From NCBI GenBank assembly GCA_036362985.1, contig JAYGXS010000004.1:47656670-47720669 (forward strand): a stretch of DNA of 64,000 nucleotides, read 5' to 3'. Below are positions 22,903 through 35,400 of the stretch, piece by piece (positions within the stretch are counted from its first letter, which is position 1; every line of letters begins with the position of its first letter). The notes below the pieces were generated by a model that did no database searches, was not told the origin of the DNA, and was given only the letters and a program-made list of their open reading frames with translations. Both the position numbers and the translations under genes were made by a program. Origin of the DNA: Ligula intestinalis. Its lineage: Eukaryota; Platyhelminthes; Cestoda; Diphyllobothriidea; Diphyllobothriidae.

Positions 22903-23432
22903 CGCCAGCACCACTGCCTTGGATGCGTCTTCCTTGTACATAGACTTGAAAGTGATCGAAAGTCAATTATACCGTTAGTCATATTCTTCCTTTGTTCTGA
23001 TATGAATCTTTGTACACAAGCATTTTCGAATAGCCCTCATCCGTCTCTCGATTTTCTTATTACTTCGCGCTAATATGATTTGTCCAAATTACTTGGGTAT
23101 ATTTCGTTGCCTGTGGAAACGACCCCCCCCATTTTGGGCGAGCACTCGGTTATTGTTTTCGGCTTTATTCAACTCATCCATGTCGGCCGAAAGGTACAAT
23201 CAAATTTGCCTTAAGATAGAAATATCGTCAGTTTTATACAGTATGGACGGACACCACATAACGGGAAATCCTGATGAGATGACTCAGTTGATCTCAGTAT
23301 GGGCTGCTTATAGTGTAGAATTCGTGAGATTTTCAGCTGAAAAACTGCACCAGAGGCTTGGAGTTTCAAACTATTTAACTGCCCATTTGAGTTACAAAAT
23401 CCCGCCAAGACTCCCTCTGTGCATTCATCGGA

Positions 23433-23438
23433 AATAAA
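23433..23438 (+). terminator. Possible MRPS14 polyadenylation signal
   Basis: AATAAA about 530 nt after the MRPS14 stop, the first canonical hexamer I noticed downstream. Use is unproven. Confidence 0.3.
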
Positions 23439-23650
23439 ATAGTTTGGATTTGTATCTTCGAAGGACCAAATAGGACGTCTTGACCGCGTTTGAACTTTAA
23501 CGCCTAGTTCGCACTAAACCGCCCTGTCTGACTACGAAATCAACCACTTCAATCCAAGAAAACATGGAAATTAACTGGGATTTCGCTTGCCTTACCCATT
23601 GCAACAGTCCCTCTGGTCGTTAAACTGACTGAGAGCCAGCCGGCACACGA

Positions 23651-23815
23651 ATGGTGGGATCTGCAAAAATGGAGAAACCAACGCTGTGGATCTTCTTCAT
23701 AATTTCTATAATGCTCGCAACGAGTGGTGGAGATGAGACTTATCGAAGCCTCATCAACCTAACGCGTTTTAGTGAGGGCACTGGAGACATCTGCAGAGAA
23801 GTTGTCATCTCCGCA
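23651..23815 (+). CDS. Possible first exon of a secreted protein (hypothetical)
   Basis: The ATG at 23,669 has a good context (aaaaATGg), and the translation begins MEKPTLWIFFIISIMLATSGG, a typical signal peptide with predicted cleavage after the small residues. It continues DETYRSLINLTRF and CREVVISA up to a strong donor-like GTAAGG at 23,816. A second ATG at 23,651 is in the same frame. No downstream exon is assigned with confidence, and I recognise no family. It lies on the MRPS14 strand about 750 bp after its stop. It may be chance. Confidence 0.3.
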
Positions 23816-26491
23816 CGTAAGGATTCCTCTCTAGATCGCACCCATGGCGTGTCCTCACATACAAATGCGTCTACATGGCAACAATAGCGCCATTCCAGAT
23901 AATGCATCACTCAACGGCTACCAAAATATGGACAGGATTGCCCGTGTGTGGCAAGATGAACTGTTTAGCTGACGATAAAAAAGACTCCTGCGTTCGAAGG
24001 CCTTTATATGTCAGTCGGCGGCGTGCCATTTATTTTAACATGATGCTATCGCGATTATGCCTGTTATTGCCGGCTTTAATGAGACTGCAGACAGTGCCTT
24101 GCCGCACGCGACGTCCATTGCAAAACCCCAAGATCCAAACGCATTGAAACGAAGCTTGTCGGTTGCTAGGAGCTTTCATAGCCAATATACACTTGCGGAA
24201 TATTAGCCTGCACACAGACGCCACCGCATGACCGAGGTCCAATTTAGTCGATGAACCTGATAAGTTTATGTATTTTAGCTCCAGATAAGTCAATAAGCCT
24301 ATCCGTCACAAGTCACAGCCTCTCCTACAAGTGAGGGTCTTGAAACACACACAACTGTTGAAACGCACACGTCTTAGCAAAATGTGGATGCTCAGCGAAG
24401 CGGCGTTTTAGAACACTCGGTTTCATAGTGTATTCTAGAAAAATAAAAAATAACCTTCACAGACGACTGGAAGTTCGTGCGCTTGTGCTGGAAGAACTTT
24501 TATTCCATCAGCAAATGGACAGAAGAAAGAGGTTTTTTATAGCAATTTGTAGACAAAAGAACATTAAAAAGTCTGACAAAATACCAAAGTTTTTGAGAAC
24601 AGCCACTTTACACATGCCCAATCTGGGCTTGCGCATCCGGGTGAAGGGGAGATCGGTCGCGCTGAAAAAAAAAACAATAGACATATATCGTAATGTGAAA
24701 ATACGAAGGAGAGACCAAACAGACACATAGAAGTCAAGGGTATGGGGAGAGCAGGCGTGATGTTTGACAACTACCTTCGGTCTCACATACTATGCGCAGG
24801 ATACTGCTCCCAACTTGTGTTGTCAGTAAAAAATTACCCTTTTTCACATTATATACCTGAAGAAACGGTACCTTTTGATCTGTAAAAAAGTTGACAACCG
24901 CTTCTGTTCGTTTATTCGTGCTTCTTCTGCCTTGTATAGCATCGCCTTAATGGTATGGAGTATGTGACTTTCCTTACATAGAAAGTATACGGCTCGTAGT
25001 GTGTAAGTTCTAAATGTAAAAGCAATGACAGATAGGGCTCTAAATTATTCGGACTTTAAAGGCTTTTTTAAACTGAAATATATCTTTTCTTCGACTAATA
25101 ACATTTGATTAAGATGTTTTTGCTACCAAATGAGCACGAAAAAGCATACTTGTGTGCATGTTTTCTTTAAAATATACTTGAACTCATAGGGGCATTGCAG
25201 ATCACTGAGAAAAAGTGCACACTGCTGAAGTGGTCATTTTAAAAGAGTGTAGTTTTTGCAGGCCGTCGGAAAGAAATTCGTCCAAAAGCCGAGACCCTGA
25301 CGGGACTGCAATCTCCCGGGTTTACATTAAATGAAAATTAATAATACATACCAACTTTTATAATTCTTTTCGGATGTAAAACACATTCCAGAATCTCAGC
25401 AAACTACAGTACACTATATTTGACGATAACCACATCACCACCTGCCAACACAACAAATGGCGAGGTGTTAAGAAAATCCCACCCGATACTGTTGATTGCT
25501 CGCCAGTGAATAATTTGTGCATGCTACTGCTTTCAGTGGCGTATATACGGATGTACAAGTGGTGTGGAGCTTTACGTTATCCAAAAATGTCCCGCCCGAC
25601 TAAATTTACATCGATCGTGGACAGGATCACAAACGCCCCAGATTAGGCTTTAGGGTAGAGAATCAATGTGGGTATTCACAAAACGTCAGTTTTAGCACAG
25701 TATTTATGGCGCGTTTTTCGACAAGTTATATAGTTTTGTGGATACCCAGTGTGGCTGTGTAGCCTAAGTCTGCACTCTCAATTCCAACTATCGAAAACTT
25801 CCGACTATTCGAACGTCTAGAATAGGGCCAACTACGAACATATTCTTTCGGTTGGTGTCAATGTTAACTAGAAGTTGGGTAGACAGTCGTACGGAAAAAA
25901 ACATTACGCTGTCTGCTCAAACCCTGCTGTACAAGGCTTTCCCTGTGGCTATGCTTAAAAGAACAAATACGTTGTGGGTGCGTGATCATAATCGGACTCA
26001 CAAATAGGACGATTTTTTACTAGTTAAATGGTAATAGCACTTAAAATGTAAATGAGTACTTATTTTGGCGAAATGACATGTGGGGTTGTCTGTCTGGTAA
26101 GCTGCAAATGGATTTCTGAGGAGATTTTGTAGAAGTGCAAGCGTTTTAGAAAAAAGTGGCCCGTCACCCCAAACATGTTGCCACTCTGGTGATCGCATAT
26201 CCTTTTTCCTTTGATCTAGCTCAACCATGCGACGTGACGAGTTTGCATTTGTCTCAGTCATGTGCCTGTCTCCTTAAACTATCTTTCGCTGGCTTAAATG
26301 AACAGAGTATCAAGTAGCCAAATTTGCAAGCATCCGCCGAAAAGTAGGATTTCTTCTCACGGTTGAAATTACAGCGAAAAAGCAAACGCCCCCTTTTGTT
26401 TGTACACAAATATCCACCCAGCTTGTTTTTTGGAAAATTTCACGTAAGTGTATATGGACATACATACCTATGCGTACAGTCCCCGTACATG
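23816..26491. other. Non-genic stretch between possible secreted exon and SMIM15
   Basis: No recognised gene. It contains AT-rich segments and a lysine-rich 100-codon plus-strand ORF at 24,428-24,730 with no family motif. Confidence 0.4.
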
Positions 26492-29161
26492 CTATTCAGC
26501 TTTCGCATGGCGACGGGTTTTCGATACATTAGCCTCTCGACGAGCCTTCTGCTTCTTTTCAGCAGCTTCTTTCTCCAGGAGTTTGGCCAATTTCCACGAC
26601 AAGATTGCGCTGATGAGAAAGAGGGGGCCCACGACCATCATAACATAGCCGACAAAGCCCCAGGGATCTTCAGCAGCGAAAACTGCCCACTAAAAAGGGA
26701 GAGACGGTAGAAGCATGTACTGAATTACGTAGCACAGGTCAGCAGATAGAATAGGAAAAGACAAATTTGTTAGGGTTGAAATACACCACAAGCATTTTGA
26801 AATGATGTACTGAAAGCCGGTGTTCGCATGTTTTACCGGCGGTAATTTCTTTTAGGGAGAGATTTTGCGTCAACAACGGGGATCGTGTAAAGCAACTAAG
26901 ATGACGCAGCTCAGCTGTAGCTGCCCGCGGTGGCAGTTCTTTTACAGTAATCCTATTTTGCTGTTTATCAGAACGCCTACTTATAACATATTCAGTAGCA
27001 CTGTTTCTCCACGATATATTAGTTCCCAGCGACGTTGCTTTGGTCGGCAGTCGAGCCCATAGCACCTAGATACAGTGGTCAATTCTCTGCGTTCAAGAGC
27101 CTGAATTGCAAAACTTGCTGTCCGGCTGACTTTTCAGTATGATACATCGAAACCATTTGGGAGTGACGTGTGTTCCAGGCCTAATTCATCCGCAGCTGAC
27201 TCCTAACATAAAAGAAGTTATGAGTACAAGAGCGCCGGAATAATGACAGTGAAAATAAAAGACTGACTAGATCCCAAAGAGTAATCTGGGGTAGTGTATT
27301 GCATCGTATGCCTAAACTTGCCTTGTAACTGCACAAGTCAAACTGTACACATGCTGCCTGTGCAACGGGCGACGAATTATCGCAAGTTGCTGTTTATACT
27401 TACGGAGCGAGCCATGTGTTCCATTGCGCAGCTCCCGCTGGAAAGGAGACGAGCTGATAATTGAGTGAAGTCTGATCCATGTATGGGAACTCAACCAATC
27501 CATGTATAGATTTAGCGCTGACGTATAGAGCACTGCACAGTCACCAACAGACATGCGTCACTGATAAGTTATTGGCTTGCAGACCCTATAATTGTCGCTT
27601 TTGTGCTACTGCTATCTATCAAAATTAACTATTAGTGAGTTTGAAAAATCTGAATAATGAACAAATCCTTCCGGTGCCGACCAGTCTTCTTTTTTTAATT
27701 TTGCACATACATGGAACGCGAACCTTCACATTTAATCGTAAAAAAGTCACGTAGACCAAGTGGAGGAGCAATGTTCTTGTCCGAGCCTTTGGTCCCCCGC
27801 AGCTACCCACCACAAAGCATAACAAAGTAGTAGTAACAACTAGGAACGTTGTCGAGATTAGAGCCGCCTACATCTCAATTTGATGTTGATGAGGCTGCTC
27901 CAGTGAATATATACGTGGGATTGGAGTCTTATGAAGGCCAGGTTGACTTAGTAGGTTCCTCGTAAAAGGGTGTGGCCATGCATGCGAGGTGTTCGTGACT
28001 TTTGGCAACGCAGATTCAGTATACCCGGCTTCTGACGCATGGAAATCGTACTTCTATGTTCAGGATTTACTGCATATTTGTTTCAGTTGCGGTGTGCAAG
28101 GAGAAACCTTCAGTGAAGATGAGGTCCTTTTTAGACGAGGTCCACGGTGTGCTCCACGGGATGGTGATACAGGGACGGTGACTTACGCGCTGATAAGTTT
28201 AAAGTGATAGAAGCCTTGCACTGCATCTACCATACTTCTTCACTCACCTGTGCCCTGTGTCCAGACAGAGCCAAGCAGACTGGAATCGGACACAGGTAGC
28301 TGGTACGACGACAGCCTACAGCTACCCATGCCTCTACGCCTCTTTGCTACTGGAGCACAACCCGAATAACACCTGCCTTGCCCTGATATGGCCCCGTGTT
28401 GGTCCAGCGCATCAACCGCGCGACTCGTTTAGGGGCAAAGTAATAATGTAAACAAAGACTACGGAGAAGTGAATTGAAATTTCTGACTTATAGGTCGTCA
28501 TCAGTCAGGCATACCCAGTCACAAATTTTTTTTAACTCCGGAGTCTCGAACTCACGATCTGTTGGCTGGAGGATGACAGCTAATAAATCCGAAACTGTCA
28601 CTCCAATCTCCCTTGTCAGTATGCACAGTGTAAGTTTTGAGGAATTTAAACCTATCCTTCCAATTTCCGAGACCAGTTTGGCCATAAGTTTTAAAAATTC
28701 GATTGGCATGGAATCGGTGCCGCGTTGAACCAATCGTTTTAGACGAGGGTGGGCAATAAGGAAACCTGCCAGTGATTTCCTTGCAGGATGAAAATAGGCA
28801 GTTAGGGACGATCCTGGATCGTTCGATTCTTCATGCTAAGGTGTTTGGAAATAGCCGAGTCTGGTTGGATAATTCTAACTAAAGCGAAACTTGAGGTGCA
28901 AAGGTAGGGAAGTCGAGTCAAGTTCAAGAGGAAAGTCAACTGGTACGTGAAAGAGAAAAATAACATCAACTAATTCGTCAGACCGAGTCTGGCGAAAGAG
29001 AGCGAACTTCTTACTTTTAAACACATATACGAGAACCACCCGACCCAGTCTTGGGGAGCTGCGATATTATCCAGGGATAGCTTCTTGGAAAGCACGTCAC
29101 CGAGCTTGTTCATGCCGCCTTCTACAACCTGCGGAGCACTCGTAGTCTGGGCGTTCTCCAT
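26492..29161 (-). CDS. SMIM15: SMIM15-like small integral membrane protein
   Basis: Two exons on the minus strand: 29,161-29,015 (49 codons) and 26,689-26,492 (65 codons plus stop), joined in phase 0 across a 2.3-kb intron with AAA|GTAAGA and ctttttag|TGG borders; 114 aa. The second exon matches human SMIM15 (74 aa): AAEDPWGF, then a hydrophobic segment at residues 61-81 ending PLFLISAILSWKLAKLLE, then a Lys/Glu/Arg-rich tail. Exon 1 adds a polar N-terminus and DWVGWF, which aligns with the family's AWAEYV region. One transmembrane helix is predicted. The molecular role of SMIM15 is not established to my knowledge. The ATG is preceded at once by in-frame TAG TGA and by a strong splice acceptor, which fixes the start. 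The MTG1 stop is 280 bp upstream on the same strand. Confidence 0.88.
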
Positions 29162-29215
29162 CTGTCACTACAGGATAGGCGAGGGTGGGGAGGGCAGAGA
29201 GAAGAATACAGTCAA
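29162..29215 (-). promoter_or_regulatory. Candidate trans-splice (or 5' UTR) acceptor of SMIM15
   Basis: On the minus strand a long pyrimidine-rich tract (ttcttctctctgccctcccc...) ends in 'cctgtag', six bases before the ATG ('tgacag'), which offers a second AG. In flatworms such sites next to an ATG are typical of spliced-leader addition. A cis-spliced 5' UTR exon would look the same. Confidence 0.45.
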
Positions 29216-29441
29216 CTAGGGGTGTTACAAAAGACAGCTATAGAGAAAATGGCACTTAAGAAGAGACGGCGGGTACAAATTCTTTATACAGGAGGAAGAT
29301 TGTACAAGTGAAGTATGCTTGGTGGGATGAAAGGGAAGGGGGGTGTTAAAAACAAGAGCTGTTTCTTTGTGAGGGTAAGAGAAACGCAAATATAGGTGGG
29401 GGGGGTGTTAGGCAAAACCAGAGGTGAAGGGGAGATGAGCG

Positions 29442-32400
29442 CTACTTAGTCCGACCACTGCCAGGGGCAAGGACAAAAAAGTGACTGGCTGCCTCCTCGT
29501 CCTCTGGCAGGATGGTCAACCTGCCTAGACGACCGGCGCAGAAGAGGCGAAGAAAGTGGTAGGCAGCTGTACTGAAGTCAGGTTGGGGTAGAGAGGTTTT
29601 GCCGTTGTCGGCAACATGATCTTCTAGGACGCGCCGAGATGAGACATGCACGAATAGCCCACGGAGGGCGCTGATCCACGCCAACAATTCCGTCACACTG
29701 TTTGTTGGTCCACGCATGTCGAAAAATTTAACGTACTCCAAACGCTGTCTACGATTCAAGCAGAAGAGTAAGTAGTCAGCCAGCAGCTCTGAAAAAAAGA
29801 AGGCTCGATGTTCGGATGAGGAGTGTAGGCCTTGGGTGCGTCTAACTTAGAATCAGTTGCGGGGCATTATAGAAAAGAAGGGGGTGCGTAATAGTCCTAG
29901 GGAGAAAAGGAATCGGCGTTTACTGCATATACCAGTCAGCCCAGTCAGAGGTGCATCATTCAGTTTGCATTCGTGCCTTTCTAGCACAATTTTGTTTAAA
30001 AGCAGAAGAGGTCCGTCTGCCTTGCCCTTTGAATTACAGGACAGGAGCTTTGGAAACTGTTGCATAGAAGTATGCCAGAGTTGAAAACGACATTTGTCCA
30101 TAGTGACGCCTTTGGTAACATCAACTTGAATTTTAGTCTGCATTGTGACACCCACGTTTACAAACTTTATTAGGGAGACCTTCAAGTCCTTGTAGATGAC
30201 GAGGTCACAGACATGTCCATATACTTCGAGTTTAATTGTTGCAGGGCCTCTAATAGCTACATCCGACTCTGACTTTTTAATTGCATGTTTTAATGACACA
30301 TTTGACACTTTACAATACTCCAGCCGGCAATGGTTCCGGAGTCACGGTACAGTCTAATGCCAACATTCGTGGGAATTTAGTTGATACCATTGCCTAGACA
30401 CAGTAGACACAACCACTGGTAGTTAGCATTGAGTTACAAAAAGAAGTGCAATTGCATATGCATAACAGAAACAGCTGAAATTTCTTTGTCCGAAGGCAGA
30501 GATGAGTACGCTGGACAGGGTGAGTTCCTCCCGCTGATCAGCAGTAAACTCCAATCTGGCTTCCAAACCCAAATCAAATTGGTTATTACTTTGCAAGGAA
30601 GGGAAACAAGGGAGTAAGCGCAAAGGCCGATTAAAAGCCTCTCTTATGGATTAGTCAGATGGACACGTACCCCTGTAGTCGGACTGACTCACGATTGGTT
30701 TTAGCTGCTGCCCAAACCGTAAACAGCTATCTTAATCTCCCAAGAAAGTAACCTCAAGGTGGACGGGGTCTAAGACCCTTCAAGACTAACTATAATTGGC
30801 AAGAAGGTTTTCAGTTACAAAATACATTGTGACTTTCTGGCCACCTAATCGTAAGCCAGAAGAGCATGACTGCGCAAAAAATGTGAGAAGTTAAAAAATT
30901 TGACTATTGGTCATCCGAGCCCACTTCACTTCGAGTGAGGAACCGTACAATAGGCGTAAGGAAATGCGAGTTCTTTGATTGCGTCACGGTTAAAGCGTAG
31001 GATTTGTTTTTGAGTAAACAAATCTCGAGGAGTGTTTCTAGAATAACAAATAGCAGTGCTTATTTTTTCATCCAAAAACAGAGACCAACCCATTACATAA
31101 GGCTAAAGCGTGTAGTCATATCGCTCAAGCTAGTGACTGCCACAGGCCAAGGCACGGCGAGGGCGGAGGCATGCCACGTTTTCATGCGCGGCATATTATT
31201 CATCGGAAAGCCGCACAAGGGTATGTGTAGGCGAATGTGTACTCACAAAGTTAACCCCATTTGGAATGAGTCAAGCATGTGTCTCTCTCAGTTTATGCAG
31301 TCTACAACGTCTGAAAAAAACTAGGCACGACGTTCTGATTGCCAGACAGAATGTTAAGCAAAAAAGGCTGCTTATAGACGTATGATGAGCATCCATTGAG
31401 TTGTGCATGCAAGAAACATGGATCGGTGATGAAAACGAACACAGACCCAATGAACTGACCTTTGTCTACGGCATTCCAATCCAAAGCACCACAGACACCT
31501 AGGCTAAGTTGACCGCATAGAGTCTGTGCTCTGGGTTCCAGAATGCCAGGAGTGTCGATTACGCGGATGCAGCACTCGCGTAACACGCCACCACCCTCGG
31601 TGGCTGCAATTGGGAAGCTCGGCGCGAGGACGATTGCCGAACCGACAGAGCGAGTTCTGCCGGCATTCTTGCCCACAGCGACCGCCCGTCGACGACCAGG
31701 CTGAGCGAAGCTGCGCAGCGCATTAATGAGAGTACTCTTGCCACAGTTTGGGAGGCCGACTACCATGGCCGTGATTTCAGCTCTTCCATTACCGGTATTG
31801 GTAACCTCATCAGCAGAAAGGTCTCCGCCGGCTTCGAGATCCTCCTCAATGGCAGAGAATTCGTTTGAAGACGTAACATAGGAGTCCGTGTTGGAGGAAA
31901 GACGTGCGAGACTACAAAGGAGGTGAAGGGGACAATGCAGGTAGATAAAAGGATTGTAAACAGCTGTTACGAACTTAATGCGCATATTCATAGATAACTG
32001 ATCGTGCAAAAATGAAAATCAGGACAACAGATTTACAGACCGCGTTGTGATACCAGTGATGTACCCCTTGAAATTTTCCTTTATTTATATCCACGTTTCG
32101 AAGGTTCTTGTGTTACCAAGTTACCTAATCACTTCTGGTTTTTTTTAATGGAATACAAAAAAATGCTCCTCATATTCGATTTCCGGGTTCATTTTTTCAA
32201 ATATGCAGCCCTTCTTCTGACCTATCGTTGTTATATGCATTTTTGGCAAACAACGTATTGCCTACCTAACACTTTCGGAGGTTTATAAACGAACAAGTAT
32301 GCGTTTGAACGTCTCCTTCGTAACCTGGTTTCGTCTGTTGATCTGTGTATTTCTCCTCTATCATCGGCTGACAGCATTGAATTTTGCCAGTGCTACTTTG

Positions 32401-35400
32401 CTCTGTTGCGGGCTAATGACGACAGTGCCCCTTCGTCAAAGCCACCCTATCCCTCTTAGCGCATCCTTGCATCGTAATTCCTTAATCCTTCTTCCTGTGC
32501 GCTATCGAACTTGTCAGGATTCTGAGATAAAAGCAAACAAGCCATATAATTAACAAGCAACTTTTCCTAAGGCTTATTTTAGCGGAACGTTTTAATCATA
32601 TAAGAATAAAAACTTAATCCGTTCTTTTTCCGTTCCTAAGGCCGAATCTGTCAAGTAAAGTCAACAGGCAAATTTAATGCTACGAAAGCCATCGACTACC
32701 TCCCGGCAACGCCGGGACTTAAGGCTGTAATTTTATCATAAGCTGCAGGAAGAAACCGATTTGGGAGACACGTTTTGCTCATCAAGCAGCATAGAACGAA
32801 AACATGAAAGTAACTACCTTACCGACCCCACTGGCTTTGGCATGAATTTTCATAATAGTTGGAGACATACGCGGTTGCGGAGTGACTATAATGCTTCCCT
32901 TGTCTTCATTCAAGGCATTATATACCAAAAGCACCTTCTCGGTTGACCTCATTGTTGATTCGCCCACCCAATTTACCAGGTCTGATATCGAATGTCCAGC
33001 TAAGGCTGTATCCGTATCATTATAATGAAAGCCTCGCTAACAATCTGCACTTAGGCTAACACGTATTCATTAGAAATATAGGTTTCTTGTCTAGGTGCTA
33101 TGTATATGACCACTCGGCCCAATAAGTGAGAGCTCCGTGCCGTGTAGAAGCCAATGTTAAGTGTGCTGAGCCATTACTGAGGCTTAAAATGTTCTAATGA
33201 TTACAGTCACGTTTCCCTAATTACTGGGGTTAATGTTTGGTAAAGTGCATGAGTTAGTGGAGTAGCCATAGCGCACTTCAGAAATCATGGAAATGTAACA
33301 AGAAATTTATGAACGAGGAAGAAGGCGTGTCGAGCACCAGATCAATTCGTTTATTGTTCTGAGCTTTCGAACTCTTACAGGAGTCCATCTTCAGAGATGA
33401 TAAAGCAACCAAAAAAGAAGGTAATTATTGTGGCTATAGGCCAAACAACTGTCAGAAAACATCAGGTTGTCAGGGGGTTAGAAACAGCGACCATCGTAGG
33501 CCGAGGAACCTCAAAAGCCGAAAGGCTGACTCTCGGATGCCAACTCGATTAACAGGCGTCTAGACCTGCCAGCGGCCTACAAAGTCTTGCACCATTATTT
33601 GGGAAAGAGACGGAACGAAGCCGAACCACACATAAGGAAGGCAAGCGAAGAGGATCCCACAACGAACCTGCCGGAAGAGGAGGCGGGGTTACCAGGATCA
33701 CCTACGGGGTGACAAGGCAGCACGCTAATTGCTTTTGATGACCCCCAGCTCCAATGACAGCTGGTTAACGTACACCATTGACAGCTAATTAGCGTACACC
33801 ACTTTAATGCCCCCCCCCCCACGTGACAACTTGTTGCCCCCCCCCTCCCCCCATCCTTTTTCCGATTGCTGTTTCTAACCCCCTGACAACCTGATGTTTT
33901 CTGACAGTTTATTGGCCTATGGCCACTATAATTACCTTCTTTTTTGTGTGCTTTCTCATCTCTGAAGATGGACTCCTGTAAGAGTTCGAAAGCTCAGAAC
34001 AATAAACCAATTGATCTGGTCTTCAACACGCCTTCTTCCTCGTCCATGCAAATACCTGGATCGCGAACTTTTTCATTCATTTAGAAATCTATGAGTTGTT
34101 TTCAAATTCTAAGATATACTTATGCGAGCAAAACTGAGACCCAGGTCAAAACAGGTAACCGTAATAACTTATTTCACTGCCTATTGCTTCGCATAAATGG
34201 GTCTGTGACCAATTTTAAAAACTTTAAACGTACAGTTATTTATATATCGGTTGAAATTGGTCCCCTTTGTTGTCATGCGATCTCTTCAAAGGACTGCCGC
34301 ATGTGTCAACTATAGGGATAGCGTTCGCCGGCGAAAACTGCTTGCCCGCTTTGACGACTGACTAATTATACGTAAATTAAACGTGTTAAAAGAGGGGAAG
34401 GTTAGTGACGCATTGTTTGTCAATCACCAATTTACATGTTCTCGCAATCATTCTCAGAACTGCTGAAAGTCAGTTCATTGGGGTTCTTTGGGTGGGGACA
34501 GCACGTACGTCATACCAAGCCAGATCCCTTGGATTGAGGCAATGATACAAGACTTGATGGTCGGAGGAAGCTCTCTTGATAAGGAATCTGTAGGTGGTTT
34601 GCAAGATTCTTCTTACGAGTTCAGCTTGCTATGTTGCATATAGTAACGCAAGATGACGCAACCTATGAAAACATTTTTGACTTAAACGCTTACTTAAGGG
34701 TGTTAATCTATGCACGAGTTTCTTAACATCTTAAAAAAGGACAAAGGCAAGAGAAAGGTAAAAATTAAACGGCAGATCGGGCAGAAGAACTTCAGAGGAA
34801 GAAATGAAAAGCTAAAGGATTGCAGGCGAAGAGGACAAAGGTGAGGATAAAGGCAACAAGGACAGAAAAAGGGAGGATTGGGTCGACCAAAAAGCAATAG
34901 GTAGGAGGGCTGCCGCATGCATAAAGATTGCCTTAAAGCCCACCTTAAGAGGATCTTTCGAATAAGATGTTTCTGCCGCTCGGGATTCTTCATGTTGGTG
35001 AAAAAAACCTCAGCTGGGGGTTGTTCATAAGAGCTACACAGATCCCTGGAGTTAAGACTTTTCTTGAAGGTAGAGAGATCGGATATAGGTTCCGCCAAAT
35101 CGCATTTGTTCATAATGAGGATGCGAGGGCGAATCTATTAGGAAAAAATGAAAAACCTGAAAGGTTTCGGACAAAAAGTATCTGCCCGTAAGTCACAGTG
35201 AAGAAAAGTTGGATAAAGAAGGCTGTTGGTAAGTCTGGAAGCATGGTTGAAAGGCCAGAATTTTCGAATGTAACTAGGTGCAAGAGAATGAAGAAAAATG
35301 CGGAATTCGTCAATGTGGCATAGTAATAAATAAGGTAACTGTTGACTTCGCACAAAGCAAAATATGAAGTGTGCCTTCTCTAAACGGGGTTTAGAAATAA

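Noticed and set aside
23075..23437. 120-codon plus-strand ORF after MRPS14
   Set aside because: No recognised motif and no clear start context; it probably lies in 3' UTR or intergenic DNA and overlaps a candidate poly-A signal.
24428..24730. Lysine/arginine-rich 100-codon ORF
   Set aside because: Composition follows the A-rich sequence; no family or splice support.
28488..28733. Minus-strand ORF in the SMIM15 intron with GTDSMPIEFLK, similar to an RT fingers segment
   Set aside because: The similarity covers about ten residues only and no further RT motif follows in any frame.
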